Shown here one piece after another: positions 43,730 through 52,064 of a stretch of 64,000 nucleotides of DNA. Made by a program: the position numbers and the translations under genes. The stretch is taken from the NCBI GenBank assembly GCA_902362705.1, contig CABIXK010000001.1, positions 106,680 through 170,679 on the forward strand, read 5' to 3'. This DNA is from Rikenellaceae bacterium. GTDB lineage: Bacteria > Bacteroidota > Bacteroidia > Bacteroidales > Rikenellaceae. The notes under the pieces were generated by a model. That model worked only from the letters and a program-made list of their open reading frames with translations, did not search any database and was not told where the DNA came from. The first letter of the stretch is position 1. Each line of letters begins with the position of its first letter.

Positions 43730-44653
43730 ATGAAGATTCTGGTTGCAACCGAGAAGCCGTTCGCCAAGAAGGCCGTCGACGGCATCCGCTCGATCGCGGA
43801 GGAGGCGGGCCACACGCTGGCGCTGCTCGAGAAATATACCGACAAGGCCCAGCTGCTGGAGGCGGTGGCCGACGCCGATGCGCTCATCGTGCGCAGCGAC
43901 AAGGTGACCGCCGAGGTGATCGCCGCGGCGCGTAACCTCAAGATCGTCGTGCGTGCAGGTGCGGGCTACGACAACGTGGACCTCGCGGCCGCCACGGCGC
44001 GCGGCATCGTGGTGATGAACACCCCGGGGCAGAACTCCAACGCCGTGGCCGAGCTGGCGCTGGCGATGATGATCTTCATGTCGCGCAACCGCTTCACGCC
44101 GGGCACGGGCTCGGAGCTGCAGGGCAAGACGCTGGGCATCCACGCCTACGGCAACGTCGGCCGCCTGGTCGGACGCAAGGGCAAGGCGCTGGGGATGAAC
44201 GTCGTCGCCTTCGATCCCTTCATCACCGACGTGGCCGTGTTCGCCGCCGACGGCGTGGAGCCGGTCTCGTCGGTCGAGGAGCTCTACCGCCGCTCCGACT
44301 TCCTCTCGCTGCATATCCCCGCCACGGCCGAGACCCGGGGCTCGATCGGCTACGATCGGCTCATGTCGATGCCCAAGGGTGCGACGCTGGTCAACACAGC
44401 CCGCAAGGAGGTGATCGACGAGGAGGGTCTGGCGCGTGCGCTGGCCGAGCGCGAGGACCTGAAGTACGTGACCGACATCGCCGCGGCCATGCAGGCCGAG
44501 TTGGACGAGCGCTTCGGCAAGCGCGTCTTCGCCACCCCCAAGAAGATGGGCGCCGAGACCGCCGAGGCCAACGTCAACGCCGGTCTGGCCGCCGCGCGGC
44601 AGATCGCCGAATTCTTCGCCACGGGGTGCACCCGTTTCCAGGTAAACAAATAG
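43730..44653 (+). CDS. serA: D-3-phosphoglycerate dehydrogenase
   Basis: 307 residues from MKILVATEKPFAKKA at 43730. An in-frame ATG at 43655 would add 25 residues (MPTIVPYTYEKKEEKP...) that do not look like the family N-terminus, so I use the later start. Motifs are the NAD loop LGIHAYGNVGRLVGRKGKALG and LVNTARKEVIDEEGL. The short form without an ACT domain is usual for Bacteroidota. It oxidises 3-phosphoglycerate, the first step of serine synthesis. Confidence 0.92.
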   Translation: MKILVATEKPFAKKAVDGIRSIAEEAGHTLALLEKYTDKAQLLEAVADADALIVRSDKVTAEVIAAARNLKIVVRAGAGYDNVDLAAATARGIVVMNTPGQNSNAVAELALAMMIFMSRNRFTPGTGSELQGKTLGIHAYGNVGRLVGRKGKALGMNVVAFDPFITDVAVFAADGVEPVSSVEELYRRSDFLSLHIPATAETRGSIGYDRLMSMPKGATLVNTARKEVIDEEGLARALAEREDLKYVTDIAAAMQAELDERFGKRVFATPKKMGAETAEANVNAGLAAARQIAEFFATGCTRFQVNK

Positions 44654-44679
44654 TCGTACAGTTAACGAACGAACAGAAA

Positions 44680-45921
44680 ATGGTACGTATCAAACCCTTT
44701 TGCGGAATCCGTCCTCCGAAGCAGCATGCCGCGGAGGTGGCCTCCCGCCCCTACGACGTGCTGAACTCCGCCGAGGCGAAGGCCGAGGCCACGGAGCGCT
44801 CGCTGCTGCACATCATCAAACCCGAGATCGACTTCGATCCCATCGCCGACGAGCACTCCGAGGAGGTCTACGCCAAGGCCATGGAGAATTTCAAGGCGTG
44901 GCGGGCCAAGGGATGGCTGGAGCAGGACGCCGAGGAGCACTATTATATCTATGCCCAGACGATGGAGGGCCGCACGCAGTACGGCCTGGCCATGTGCTGC
45001 CACTTCGAGGACTACCTCTCGGGGGCGATCAAGAAGCACGAGCTCACGCGCCCCGACAAGGAGGAGGATCGCATGATCCACGTCCGCAACCAGCAGGCCA
45101 ACATCGAGCCCGTCTTCTTCGCCTACCCCGACCACGCCGAGATCGACGCCATCGTGGCCGACGTTGTGAAGAACAACGCCCCCGACTACGACTTCACGGC
45201 CGAGGACGGCTTCGGTCACCACTTCTGGGTGATCCGCGACCGCGCGACCAACGACCGCATCACGGAGATCTTCGCCTCGATTCCAGCCCTCTACGTGGCC
45301 GACGGGCACCACCGCACGGCCGCCGCGGCACGCGTGGGCGCCGAGTGCAAGGCCAGGAACCCCGCGCACCGGGGCGACGAGGAGTACTGCTACTTCCTGG
45401 CTGTCACCTTCCCGGCCGGGCAGTTGCGCATCATCGACTACAACCGCGTGGTGAAGGACCTCAACGGGCTGACGCCGGCCCAGCTGGTCGAGAAGTTGCG
45501 CGAGCACTTCGACGTCGAGGAGAAAGGCGCGGAGATCTACCATCCGTCGTGCCTGCACAACTTCTCGATGTACCTCGACGGCCGCTGGTGGAGCCTCACG
45601 GCCAAGGAGGGCACCTACGACGACAACGACCCGATCGGGGTTCTGGACGTAACGGTGCTGTCGAATCTGGTACTCGACAAGGTGCTCGACATCAAGGATC
45701 TGCGCACGTCGAAGCGCATCGACTTCGTGGGCGGCATCCGCGGCCTGGGCGAGCTCAAGCGGCGCGTCGACAGCGGCGAGATGGCGGCGGCTTTCGCCCT
45801 CTACCCCGTCTCGATGAAGCAGTTGATCGACATCGCCGACACGGGCAACATCATGCCTCCCAAGACGACGTGGTTCGAGCCCAAGCTGCGCTCGGGCGTG
45901 GTGATCCACTCGTTCGAGTAA
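44680..45921 (+). CDS. DUF1015 family protein
   Basis: 413 residues. The start is placed at MVRIKPFCGIRPPKQHA (44680), since the longer frame only reads the end of serA. The N-terminal RPYDVLNSAEAKAEA and the central ALYVADGHHRTAAAARVG are hallmarks of PF06245 (DUF1015), a cytoplasmic family that is often next to serA and serC. Its biochemical role is not established to my knowledge. The histidine pair in DGHHR may be a ligand site. Confidence 0.9.
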   Translation: MVRIKPFCGIRPPKQHAAEVASRPYDVLNSAEAKAEATERSLLHIIKPEIDFDPIADEHSEEVYAKAMENFKAWRAKGWLEQDAEEHYYIYAQTMEGRTQYGLAMCCHFEDYLSGAIKKHELTRPDKEEDRMIHVRNQQANIEPVFFAYPDHAEIDAIVADVVKNNAPDYDFTAEDGFGHHFWVIRDRATNDRITEIFASIPALYVADGHHRTAAAARVGAECKARNPAHRGDEEYCYFLAVTFPAGQLRIIDYNRVVKDLNGLTPAQLVEKLREHFDVEEKGAEIYHPSCLHNFSMYLDGRWWSLTAKEGTYDDNDPIGVLDVTVLSNLVLDKVLDIKDLRTSKRIDFVGGIRGLGELKRRVDSGEMAAAFALYPVSMKQLIDIADTGNIMPPKTTWFEPKLRSGVVIHSFE

Positions 45922-45947
45922 TATTCGGTCCAAGCGGACCTATTCAG

Positions 45948-45975
45948 GGCGCGGGGCAGTGGCTCCGCGCCTTTT
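45948..45975 (+). terminator. Terminator after the serC-serA-DUF1015 operon
   Basis: GGCGCGG (45948-45954) pairs with CCGCGCC (45965-45971), followed by four T residues. Confidence 0.75.
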
Positions 45976-46602
45976 GTATTCTTCTGGCCGACGGGGAGGA
46001 ACCCTCGGTCGGATTCTCTGGGTTTATTTGTGCCGCAGCGGGTCGTGATCCAGAATTTTCCGGGCTGTCGATGTCCGCTTCTCGGATGAGAGCGGTGCTT
46101 GCCAGTCTGTTTTCGTATGTTTACTTCGTGAGATGGTTTCTCGAATGCCTCAAGGAGGATGATGCGCACTTTTCGGGATGTGTCCGCTGCTAGAAATTCC
46201 GGGTCGGGGCCCTGTCCCAACCGCTTGTCTTGCTTGTTGCGATGCGGATGTGCCGAATCCGTTTGCTATCGTTTGCGCCGGCGCTTCCTCTTCGTGCCCA
46301 GCCTGGCTGTCGGCGTCGTCGTTTGCTTGATACGGGGCGTAGCGGCGGGTTGTCGCCGTGGCTTTGTCGGGCTTGCCTGTCGGTGGGAGCGTCGATCGTC
46401 TTGCCGCTGGCGGTGGTCTTTGCCGGATATGGATCGATGGCGTTTTTCCATGTGTGTCGATGTTCGATTGCGGCAGCTTGTCCGGGGACGTTTGCTAAGT
46501 CTTTCGGCTTGTCTGGCAGGCAATATCGGCTAGTTCGGACGATAAAGGGTACAGCTCCGATCCCAAGACGGGTGAAGAGCGGGATTCCTCCGCTCGGGTA
46601 AT
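45976..46602. other. Long stretch without a recognisable gene
   Basis: About 630 bases between the DUF1015 terminator and the converging DUF2752 terminator. Open frames exist on both strands (for example 46230-46601 plus, 46190-46624 minus) but their products are rich in R, C and P, lack family motifs, and their composition looks like non-coding read-through. The base composition is less extreme than the flanking genes. No RNA gene, repeat or promoter box was identified. Confidence 0.5.
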
Positions 46603-46636
46603 GAAAAAGCGGCTGTGGAATCACAGCCGCTTTTTC
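46603..46636. terminator. Bidirectional terminator at the end of the DUF2752 gene
   Basis: A perfect 15-bp stem (46603-46617 with 46622-46636) carries A5 and T5 on its outer sides. It overlaps the DUF2752 stop codon (46621-46623). Confidence 0.85.
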
Positions 46637-46920
46637 AGTTTCAGCAACTCGTCGACGTAGAGATACAACAGCAGGGGCGCGACGATCACGACCATGCGAT
46701 TATATTCCCATGCCGCAGCGAAATCTAGGTGTACAAGGGCATGCAAGGCCCGTGTCATGCCGCAGCCCCAGCATTCATGGCTCAGCAGGTTGCGGTAGAG
46801 GCAGATCGTCGACCCCTCCCGAATCCAGTGCCGGGGTATGAGCAGAAACACTGCGGGCAGAGCCAGGTAGCAGCCCAGCAGGAGTTTAACGTTTGTTGAC
46901 GATCGGAAGACCTTGCGCAT
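46621..46920 (-). CDS. DUF2752 membrane protein
   Basis: 99 residues with three hydrophobic segments (about 12-28, 62-72 weak, 75-90). SHECWGCGMTRALHALVHLDFAAAW is the signature CxxCGxxR region of DUF2752; its role is unknown. Its 5' end overlaps the TM2 gene by 35 bases in another frame, so the two are translationally linked, an arrangement common in Bacteroidota. Confidence 0.88.
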   Translation of the reverse strand: MRKVFRSSTNVKLLLGCYLALPAVFLLIPRHWIREGSTICLYRNLLSHECWGCGMTRALHALVHLDFAAAWEYNRMVVIVAPLLLYLYVDELLKLKKRL

Positions 46921-47194
46921 CCTTATAGCTGCCCACGATGATCATGATGAAGTCGATCAATGCCCAAATGCCGCAGCCGCCCAGCGTGATGAGCTGGAGC
47001 ACACCGATGAGGGCTTTGCCCGTGTAGAAACTGTGTACGCCAAAACCTCCCAAGAAGAAGCAAAGCAGCAGCGTGGTGAGCCAGTCCTTGTCGCTGGTTC
47101 CGGGGTATTGGTTGGCGGTTTCGGCGGGAGCTCCGCATGCGGGACACATAATAGCGTTTTCGGCAATCTCCTTGCCGCAGTTCGAACAGTACAT
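46886..47194 (-). CDS. Zinc-ribbon plus TM2 domain protein
   Basis: 102 residues from MYCSNCGKEIAENAIMCPACG at 47194, a zinc-ribbon with two CxxC pairs. Then DWLTTLLLCFFLGGFGVHSFYTGK and GVLQLITLGGCGIWALIDFIMI form the two helices of a TM2 domain. The family is widespread and functionally unassigned. The longer frame upstream (to 47326) has no domain and crosses the promoter. Confidence 0.88.
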   Translation of the reverse strand: MYCSNCGKEIAENAIMCPACGAPAETANQYPGTSDKDWLTTLLLCFFLGGFGVHSFYTGKALIGVLQLITLGGCGIWALIDFIMIIVGSYKDAQGLPIVNKR

Positions 47195-47489
47195 AACGAT
47201 GATTTTTGACAGTCTGCACCTACTCTTCAGGATTTTCGGCTTTCTCCGTCGGCATTCATCCGAATGTCGAGAACAAAGATAGGAAAAATGTTCGGAATAT
47301 GTTGCTGTAGATGCCGATTTTTGCAATCGGAGGGATTTCTGCGCAGGATCGTCCGGGTGATGTGGGGCGGCGGGATTCTGCCTTATGAAGTGTCGGTTTG
47401 ATCATGAATCGGCGATTTTTTATCATGGGCAGCGAACCGAACCCGAAAAAAATGCGTATATTTGGAAGAACTTAACAATACATGGCGTT
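47195..47489. promoter_or_regulatory. Divergent control region, TM2 gene and kor operon
   Basis: On the minus strand TATCTTTG (47274-47281) is a -7 box for the TM2 gene. On the plus strand TATATTTG (47457-47464) is the -7 box for the oxidoreductase operon, 26 bases before its ATG. Neither has a clean TTG at the expected distance. A small stem (CCGATT TTTGC AATCGG type) lies near 47313-47329. No gene is seen between them. Confidence 0.55.
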
Positions 47490-47717
47490 ATGGCAAAAAT
47501 CAAAGGAACGATCGTTGTCGACAAGGAGCGTTGCAAGGGTTGCGGCGTGTGCGTGGCCTCGTGTCCGTGCGATGTGCTGGCCCTCTCCGCGGAGGTCAAC
47601 AGCAAGGGCTATCCTGCGGCCCGGATGGCGAATCCCGAGGCGTGCACGGGCTGCGCTTCGTGCGCGGTGATCTGTCCCGACAGTTGTATCACGGTTTATC
47701 GTCAAAAATTCGAATAG
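47490..47717 (+). CDS. 2-oxoacid:ferredoxin oxidoreductase, delta (2x[4Fe-4S]) subunit
   Basis: 75 residues from MAKIKGTIVVDKERCK. Two ferredoxin-type cluster motifs are visible: CKGCGVCVASCP (CxxCxxCxxxCP) and CTGCASCAVICP. It passes electrons from the TPP subunit to an external ferredoxin. It is the first of four tandem genes (delta, alpha, beta, gamma) with spacings of 3, 5 and 9 bases. Confidence 0.93.
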   Translation: MAKIKGTIVVDKERCKGCGVCVASCPCDVLALSAEVNSKGYPAARMANPEACTGCASCAVICPDSCITVYRQKFE

Positions 47718-47720
47718 ACT

Positions 47721-48812
47721 ATGGAGAAAGAGGTAAAACTGATGAAAGGCAACGAGGTGATCGCCCACGCGGCGATTCGCTACGGTTGCGACGGTTATTT
47801 CGGCTACCCGATCACTCCGCAGTCGGAGGTGATGGAGACCCTCATGGAGCTCAAGCCGTGGGAAAGCACGGGCATGGTGGTGCTCCAGGCCGAATCGGAG
47901 ATCTCTTCGATCAATATGGTCTACGGCGGCGCCGCGGCCGGTAAGCGGGTGATGACCTCGTCGTCGAGCCCCGGCATCTCGCTCATGGCCGAGGGGTTGA
48001 GCTACCTGGCCGGCGCCGAGCTTCCGTGCCTGGTGGTCAACTGCCAGCGCGGCGGCCCGGGTCTGGGTACGATCCAGCCCTCGCAGGGCGACTATTTCCA
48101 GGCCTGCAAGGGCGGTGGCCACGGCGACTACAAGCTCATCGTCTTCGCACCCAACTCGGTGCAGGAGATGCACGACCACGTCTTCGAGGCCTTCGACCTG
48201 GCCTTCAAGTACCGCAATCCGGCGATGATCCTCGCCGACGGCGCCATCGGCCAGATGATGGAGAAGGTGGTGCTGGCGCCTCAGCGACCCCGCAAGACCG
48301 ACGCCGAGATCGCCGCCGAGTGCCGCACGTGGGCGGCCTGCGGCAAGCCGGCCGACCGCGCGCGCAACGTGGTCACCTCGCTGGAGCTCCAGTCGGAGAA
48401 GATGGAGATCATCAACCACCGCCTGCAGGAGAAGTACCGCGCCCTGGAGGAGAACGAGGTGCGCTACGAGGCGATCGACTGCGACGATGCCGACTATGTG
48501 ATCGTGGCCTTCGGATCGTCGGCCCGCATCTGCTCGGCGACGGTCGAGATGGCCCGTGCCGAGGGGCTGAAGGTGGGTCTGCTGCGCCCCATCACCCTCT
48601 ACCCTTTCCCCACGAAGCAGATCGCCGAGCTGGCGGCCCGCGGCGTGAAAGGATTCCTCTCGGCCGAGCTCAACGCCGGCCAGATGGTCGAGGATGTGCG
48701 GCTGGCTGTCGGCGGCAAGGCTCCCGTGGAGCACTGCGGCCGCCAGGGCGGCATGCTCTTCGCGCCCGACGAGGTGCTCGCGGCGCTCAAGGACAAACTG
48801 ATTAAAAAGTAA
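47721..48812 (+). CDS. vorB: 2-oxoacid:ferredoxin oxidoreductase, alpha subunit (VorB/KorA)
   Basis: 363 residues. YPITPQSEVMETLMEL is the conserved pyrimidine-binding segment, QAESEISSINMVYGGAAAGK the domain I core, and QRGGPGLGTIQPSQGDYFQA the family signature. Bacteroidota usually annotate this protein as the branched-chain 2-oxo-acid subunit VorB; 2-oxoglutarate is the alternative substrate. It oxidatively decarboxylates a 2-oxo acid with CoA to an acyl-CoA and reduces ferredoxin. Confidence 0.93.
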   Translation: MEKEVKLMKGNEVIAHAAIRYGCDGYFGYPITPQSEVMETLMELKPWESTGMVVLQAESEISSINMVYGGAAAGKRVMTSSSSPGISLMAEGLSYLAGAELPCLVVNCQRGGPGLGTIQPSQGDYFQACKGGGHGDYKLIVFAPNSVQEMHDHVFEAFDLAFKYRNPAMILADGAIGQMMEKVVLAPQRPRKTDAEIAAECRTWAACGKPADRARNVVTSLELQSEKMEIINHRLQEKYRALEENEVRYEAIDCDDADYVIVAFGSSARICSATVEMARAEGLKVGLLRPITLYPFPTKQIAELAARGVKGFLSAELNAGQMVEDVRLAVGGKAPVEHCGRQGGMLFAPDEVLAALKDKLIKK

Positions 48813-48817
48813 AGACG

Positions 48818-49579
48818 ATGGCAGAGGTAGAAATCAAACAGGAGAATCTGGTTTACGCCAAACCGAGACTCATTCTCGATAACGTCATGCACTACTGCCC
48901 CGGCTGCAGCCACGGCACGGTGCACAAGCTCGTCGCCGAGGTGATCGACGAACTGGGGCTCGCCGAGCGCACGGTGGGCGTGTCGCCCGTGGGTTGCGCG
49001 GTGTTCGCCTACAACTACATCGACATCGACTGGGTGGAGGCGGCCCACGGCCGCGCGCTGGCCGTGGCCACGGCCCTCAAGCGGCTGCGTCCCGACCAGA
49101 TGGTCTTCACCTACCAGGGCGACGGCGACCTGTCGGCCATCGGCACGGCCGAGTCGATCCATGCGGCGGCGCGCGGCGAGAACGTGGTGGCGATCTACAT
49201 CAACAACGCCATCTACGGCATGACGGGAGGCCAGATGGCCCCCACGACGCTCGTGGGCATGAAGACCGCCACGACCCCCTACGGGCGCGATCCGCGGCTG
49301 AACGGCTATCCCTACAAGATCGCCGAGATGATGGCCCACCTCGAGGGCGCCACCTACATCACGCGCCAGAGCGTGCACAAGCCCGCCAACGTGCGCAAGT
49401 GCAAGGCGGCGATCAAGAAGGCATTCCAGCGGGCCATGGAGGGCAAGGGCTTCTCGCTCGTGGAGGTCGTGTCGACCTGCAACAGCGGCTGGAAACTCTC
49501 GCCCGTAGCCTCCAACGAGTGGCTGGAGCAGCACATGCTGCCCTTCTATCCGCTGGGCGACATCAAGGAAGTTAAATAA
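48818..49579 (+). CDS. 2-oxoacid:ferredoxin oxidoreductase, TPP-binding beta subunit
   Basis: 253 residues. MHYCPGCSHGTVHKL and QGDGDLSAIGTAES supply the TPP diphosphate/Mg site (GDGDxxxIG), and IYINNAIYGMTGGQM is the classic NxxYGMTGGQ motif. It binds thiamine diphosphate and, together with the alpha subunit, catalyses the reaction. Confidence 0.94.
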   Translation: MAEVEIKQENLVYAKPRLILDNVMHYCPGCSHGTVHKLVAEVIDELGLAERTVGVSPVGCAVFAYNYIDIDWVEAAHGRALAVATALKRLRPDQMVFTYQGDGDLSAIGTAESIHAAARGENVVAIYINNAIYGMTGGQMAPTTLVGMKTATTPYGRDPRLNGYPYKIAEMMAHLEGATYITRQSVHKPANVRKCKAAIKKAFQRAMEGKGFSLVEVVSTCNSGWKLSPVASNEWLEQHMLPFYPLGDIKEVK

Positions 49580-49588
49580 GACAGAGCG

Positions 49589-50134
49589 ATGAAAGAGACG
49601 TTGATTATAGCAGGATTCGGAGGACAGGGCGTCCTCTCGATGGGTAAGATTCTCGCCTACTCGGGCGTCATGCAGGACTTCGAGGTGACGTGGATGCCCT
49701 CCTACGGCCCCGAGATGCGCGGCGGCACGGCCAACGTGACGGTGATTCTTTCCGACAGGAAGATCTCGTCGCCCATAGCGCACCAGTTCGACACGGCGAT
49801 CATCCTCAACCAGCAGTCGATGGAGAAGTTCGAGCCGATGATCCGGCCCGGCGGCGTGCTGATCTACGACACCAACGGCATCACGCGCCATCCCGTGCGC
49901 GACGACATCGCGGTCTATGCGATCAACGCGACGGCCGAGTGCGCCCGCATGGGGCAGGCCAAGCTCTTCAACACCATGATCCTGGGCGGCTACCTGAAGG
50001 TGTGCCCCGTGGTGGAGATGGAGAACGTGATGATCGGCCTGAAGAAGTCGCTGCCCGAGCGCGCGTGGAAGATGCTGCCGGCCAACGAGGAGGCGATCCG
50101 CCGCGGCGGGGAGATCATCCGCAAGATCCGCTGA
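49589..50134 (+). CDS. 2-oxoacid:ferredoxin oxidoreductase, gamma subunit
   Basis: 181 residues. IIAGFGGQGVLSMGKILAY is the family opening, and WMPSYGPEMRGGTANVTVILS is the conserved CoA-domain motif. It completes the four-subunit enzyme. The stop codon TGA overlaps an ATG (TGATG) of a short basic frame that runs to 50262. Confidence 0.94.
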   Translation: MKETLIIAGFGGQGVLSMGKILAYSGVMQDFEVTWMPSYGPEMRGGTANVTVILSDRKISSPIAHQFDTAIILNQQSMEKFEPMIRPGGVLIYDTNGITRHPVRDDIAVYAINATAECARMGQAKLFNTMILGGYLKVCPVVEMENVMIGLKKSLPERAWKMLPANEEAIRRGGEIIRKIR

Positions 50135-50262
50135 TGCGCGGCGCCGGACGAGAAGCCAGCGGAAAGCCGGACGGAAGGTTCGGGCCAAAATTCGGATGGA
50201 CGTCGGACGGAAAGTCTGCGCGAAAATCCGGTCGGAAAGCCGGCGGCAAGTCGGACGGATAG
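50134..50262 (+). CDS. Possible 42-residue basic peptide, or degenerate repeat DNA
   Basis: The ATG overlaps the gamma-subunit stop as TGATG, a layout used for coupled translation. The predicted 42 residues are Gly-, Ser-, Lys- and Arg-rich, with recurring SGK/PDG(R/K) and (S/A)xK(S/A)GRK elements. The DNA itself shows degenerate CGGACGGAAAG-type repeats, so the frame may simply follow repeat periodicity. It ends 35 bases before a strong terminator. Confidence 0.3.
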   Translation: MRGAGREASGKPDGRFGPKFGWTSDGKSARKSGRKAGGKSDG

Positions 50263-50297
50263 CCGGTTAAAGCTCGGACGGCTCGACCGAAAAAGAG

Positions 50298-50333
50298 AGA
50301 GGATACCTGCCTTTATGGCAGGTATCCTCTTTT
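50298..50333 (+). terminator. Terminator of the oxidoreductase operon
   Basis: A perfect 14-bp stem (50298-50311 with 50317-50330), five-base loop, then T4. The remaining bases to 50413 hold nothing recognisable. Confidence 0.88.
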
Positions 50334-50413
50334 CGTCGGAGCGGGAGCCTTCCGGCGTTCGGCGGGCGCTTGCGGCTCCTGGCGCCGGGACAAGCCCTCC
50401 CCTTCCGGCGCGG

Positions 50414-50989
50414 CTACTCTATGGCGGCCGACTCGTTGACGAACTCCTCGGCAAGGGCGGTGAGGAGCTGGTCGGTGCGCTTCTCGTCGCGCAGGAGCGT
50501 GTCGAGGAGCTTGTGCACCCGCTTCTGGGGCAGGTAGACGGCCAGCGCCTTGAGCGTGCCGTAGGTGGCGATCTCGTAGTGCTCGGCCTTCTGTGCGGCG
50601 AGGATCAGCCCGGCGTCGCGCACGAAGCTGTTGGCCTCGGTGTCGGAGATCATCTCCTCGGCCTCGGTCACCAGACCGGCCATCGCCTCGCAGCGCTTGC
50701 CCTTGGGCTTCTCGCCCATCAGCTCGAAGAGCTGCTCGAGCGTCGACATCTGCTTTTCGCTGTCGGTGTAGTGCTTCTTGAAGGCCTCGGCCAGGCGGGG
50801 GCTCGTGGCGGCCATCTGCATCTTCTTCAGCCCCTTCGAGAGGTGCTTCTCGGCCCAGTAGATGTCCTGGAGCTGCTCGACGAAGAACTTTTCGAACTCC
50901 GACTGCGTGTTTTTCGGTGTGCTTTTCGGCGTTTTGGGCGCCGCTTTTTTCGTGGTGGTATTCATGGCAGTGTGTTGTTGGTTCGCCAT
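50414..50989 (-). CDS. Ferritin-like DUF892 protein (YciF-type)
   Basis: 191 residues from the ATG at 50989 (or 183 from 50965). A basic, lysine- and proline-rich N-terminus (TKKAAPKTPKSTPKNTQ) is followed by four helices: FFVEQLQDIYWAEKHLSKGL, KKHYTDSEKQMSTLEQLFEL, VTEAEEMI and AAQKAEHYEIATYGTL, ILADLL-like end with LLDTLLRDEKRTDQLLTAL. Glutamates and histidines at EQ, E-K-H and E-H-Y-E positions suggest a di-iron site. Members are induced by stress in enterobacteria. It is the last gene of the znuB-ribBA transcript. Confidence 0.87.
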   Translation of the reverse strand: MANQQHTAMNTTTKKAAPKTPKSTPKNTQSEFEKFFVEQLQDIYWAEKHLSKGLKKMQMAATSPRLAEAFKKHYTDSEKQMSTLEQLFELMGEKPKGKRCEAMAGLVTEAEEMISDTEANSFVRDAGLILAAQKAEHYEIATYGTLKALAVYLPQKRVHKLLDTLLRDEKRTDQLLTALAEEFVNESAAIE

Positions 50990-51011
50990 GTCTCCTGCAA
51001 TTTGTATGCCG

Positions 51012-51053
51012 GCGCGCCGGACCCCCGACCCTGTGGTCGGCGATCCGGCGCGC
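51012..51053 (-). promoter_or_regulatory. Long hairpin between fmt and the DUF892 gene
   Basis: GCGCGCCGGA (51012-51021) is inverted at 51044-51053; inside it CCGACC/GGTCGG (51025-51030, 51035-51040) forms a second stem. There is no T tract in either direction. On the minus strand CATCTTTG (51053-51060), one base off the -7 box, lies immediately upstream. Confidence 0.45.
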
Positions 51054-51074
51054 AAAGATGCAAAGGACGGGCGC

Positions 51075-52040
51075 CTATTCGAACCGATAGAGCGCCGCGT
51101 CGCGGAACCCGAGCAGCAGCTCCCGCACCGGGAGTCGCTTTTTGCCGGCCAGCTGGATCTCGTCGACGGCGATCCATCCGTCGCTGCACGCTACGCGGAT
51201 GAAGGTGCGGGCGTCGCTCTCGACCGTGCCGCACGGCTCGGCAGTGGTGCCGGGGGCGAAGCGCACGGCGAAGATCTTGGCGCCGATGGGCTGCTCGTCG
51301 TCGCGGCGCAGGGTGCTCCAGGCCGCGGGATAGGGCGACAGACCGCGCACCAGGTCGACGATCCGCCGGCCCGGAAGGCTCCAGTCGATGCGGCAGTCCT
51401 CCTTGAAGATCTTGGGCGCGGGGCGCAGCGACGCTTCGTCGATGTGCTGCTGCTCGATGGGGGCGATGTCGCCCGCGGCGATGCGGTCGACGGTCTCGGT
51501 CACGAGCCCCGAGCCGATGCGCATCAGGCGGTCGTAGAGCGTCCCCACGTTGTCGTCGGGGAGGATCGGCTCGCGCAGCTGGCCGATGATCGCCCCCTTG
51601 TCGATCTCGTGGTTGAGCAGGAAGGTGGTGACGCCCGTCTCGGTCTGGCCGTCGATGATGGCCCGGTTGATGGGCGCCGCGCCGCGGTACTGCGGCAGCA
51701 GCGAGGCGTGGAGGTTGAAGGTGCCCAGGCGGGGCATGGCCCACACCACTTCGGGCAGCATGCGGAACGCGATGACGATGCCCAGGTCGGGCCGCCAAGC
51801 CTGCAGCGCCTCGATGAACTCGGGGGCGCGCAGCTTCTCGGGCTGCAGCACCGGGAGGCCCAGCTCGTGGGCGGCGATCTTCACGTCGCTTTCGTGCAGC
51901 CGCTGTCCGCGACCTGCGGGTTTGTCGGGCGCGGTGACCACGCCCACGACGTTGTAGCCCCCTTCGACCAGGGCGCGCAATGACGGCACGGCGAACTCGG
52001 GCGTGCCCATGAATACGATGCGGATCTCTTTGGCGTTCAT
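51075..52040 (-). CDS. fmt: Methionyl-tRNA formyltransferase
   Basis: 321 residues. IVFMGTPEFAVPSLRALVEGG begins the formyl-THF-binding domain; NLHASLLPQYRGAAPINRAI has the catalytic Asn-His-Asp region, with the HxGAT-like positions further on (DIAPIEQQHIDEASLRPAPKI). The C-terminal OB-like domain is present. It formylates initiator Met-tRNA. Confidence 0.95.
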   Translation of the reverse strand: MNAKEIRIVFMGTPEFAVPSLRALVEGGYNVVGVVTAPDKPAGRGQRLHESDVKIAAHELGLPVLQPEKLRAPEFIEALQAWRPDLGIVIAFRMLPEVVWAMPRLGTFNLHASLLPQYRGAAPINRAIIDGQTETGVTTFLLNHEIDKGAIIGQLREPILPDDNVGTLYDRLMRIGSGLVTETVDRIAAGDIAPIEQQHIDEASLRPAPKIFKEDCRIDWSLPGRRIVDLVRGLSPYPAAWSTLRRDDEQPIGAKIFAVRFAPGTTAEPCGTVESDARTFIRVACSDGWIAVDEIQLAGKKRLPVRELLLGFRDAALYRFE

Positions 52041-52064
52041 CGGTCTTTGTTTTCTTATATGATC

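Noticed and set aside
46230-46601. A 123-residue plus-strand frame in the orphan interval
   Set aside because: It has no motif, a composition rich in R, C and L, and overlaps other frames of equal quality; I list only the interval.
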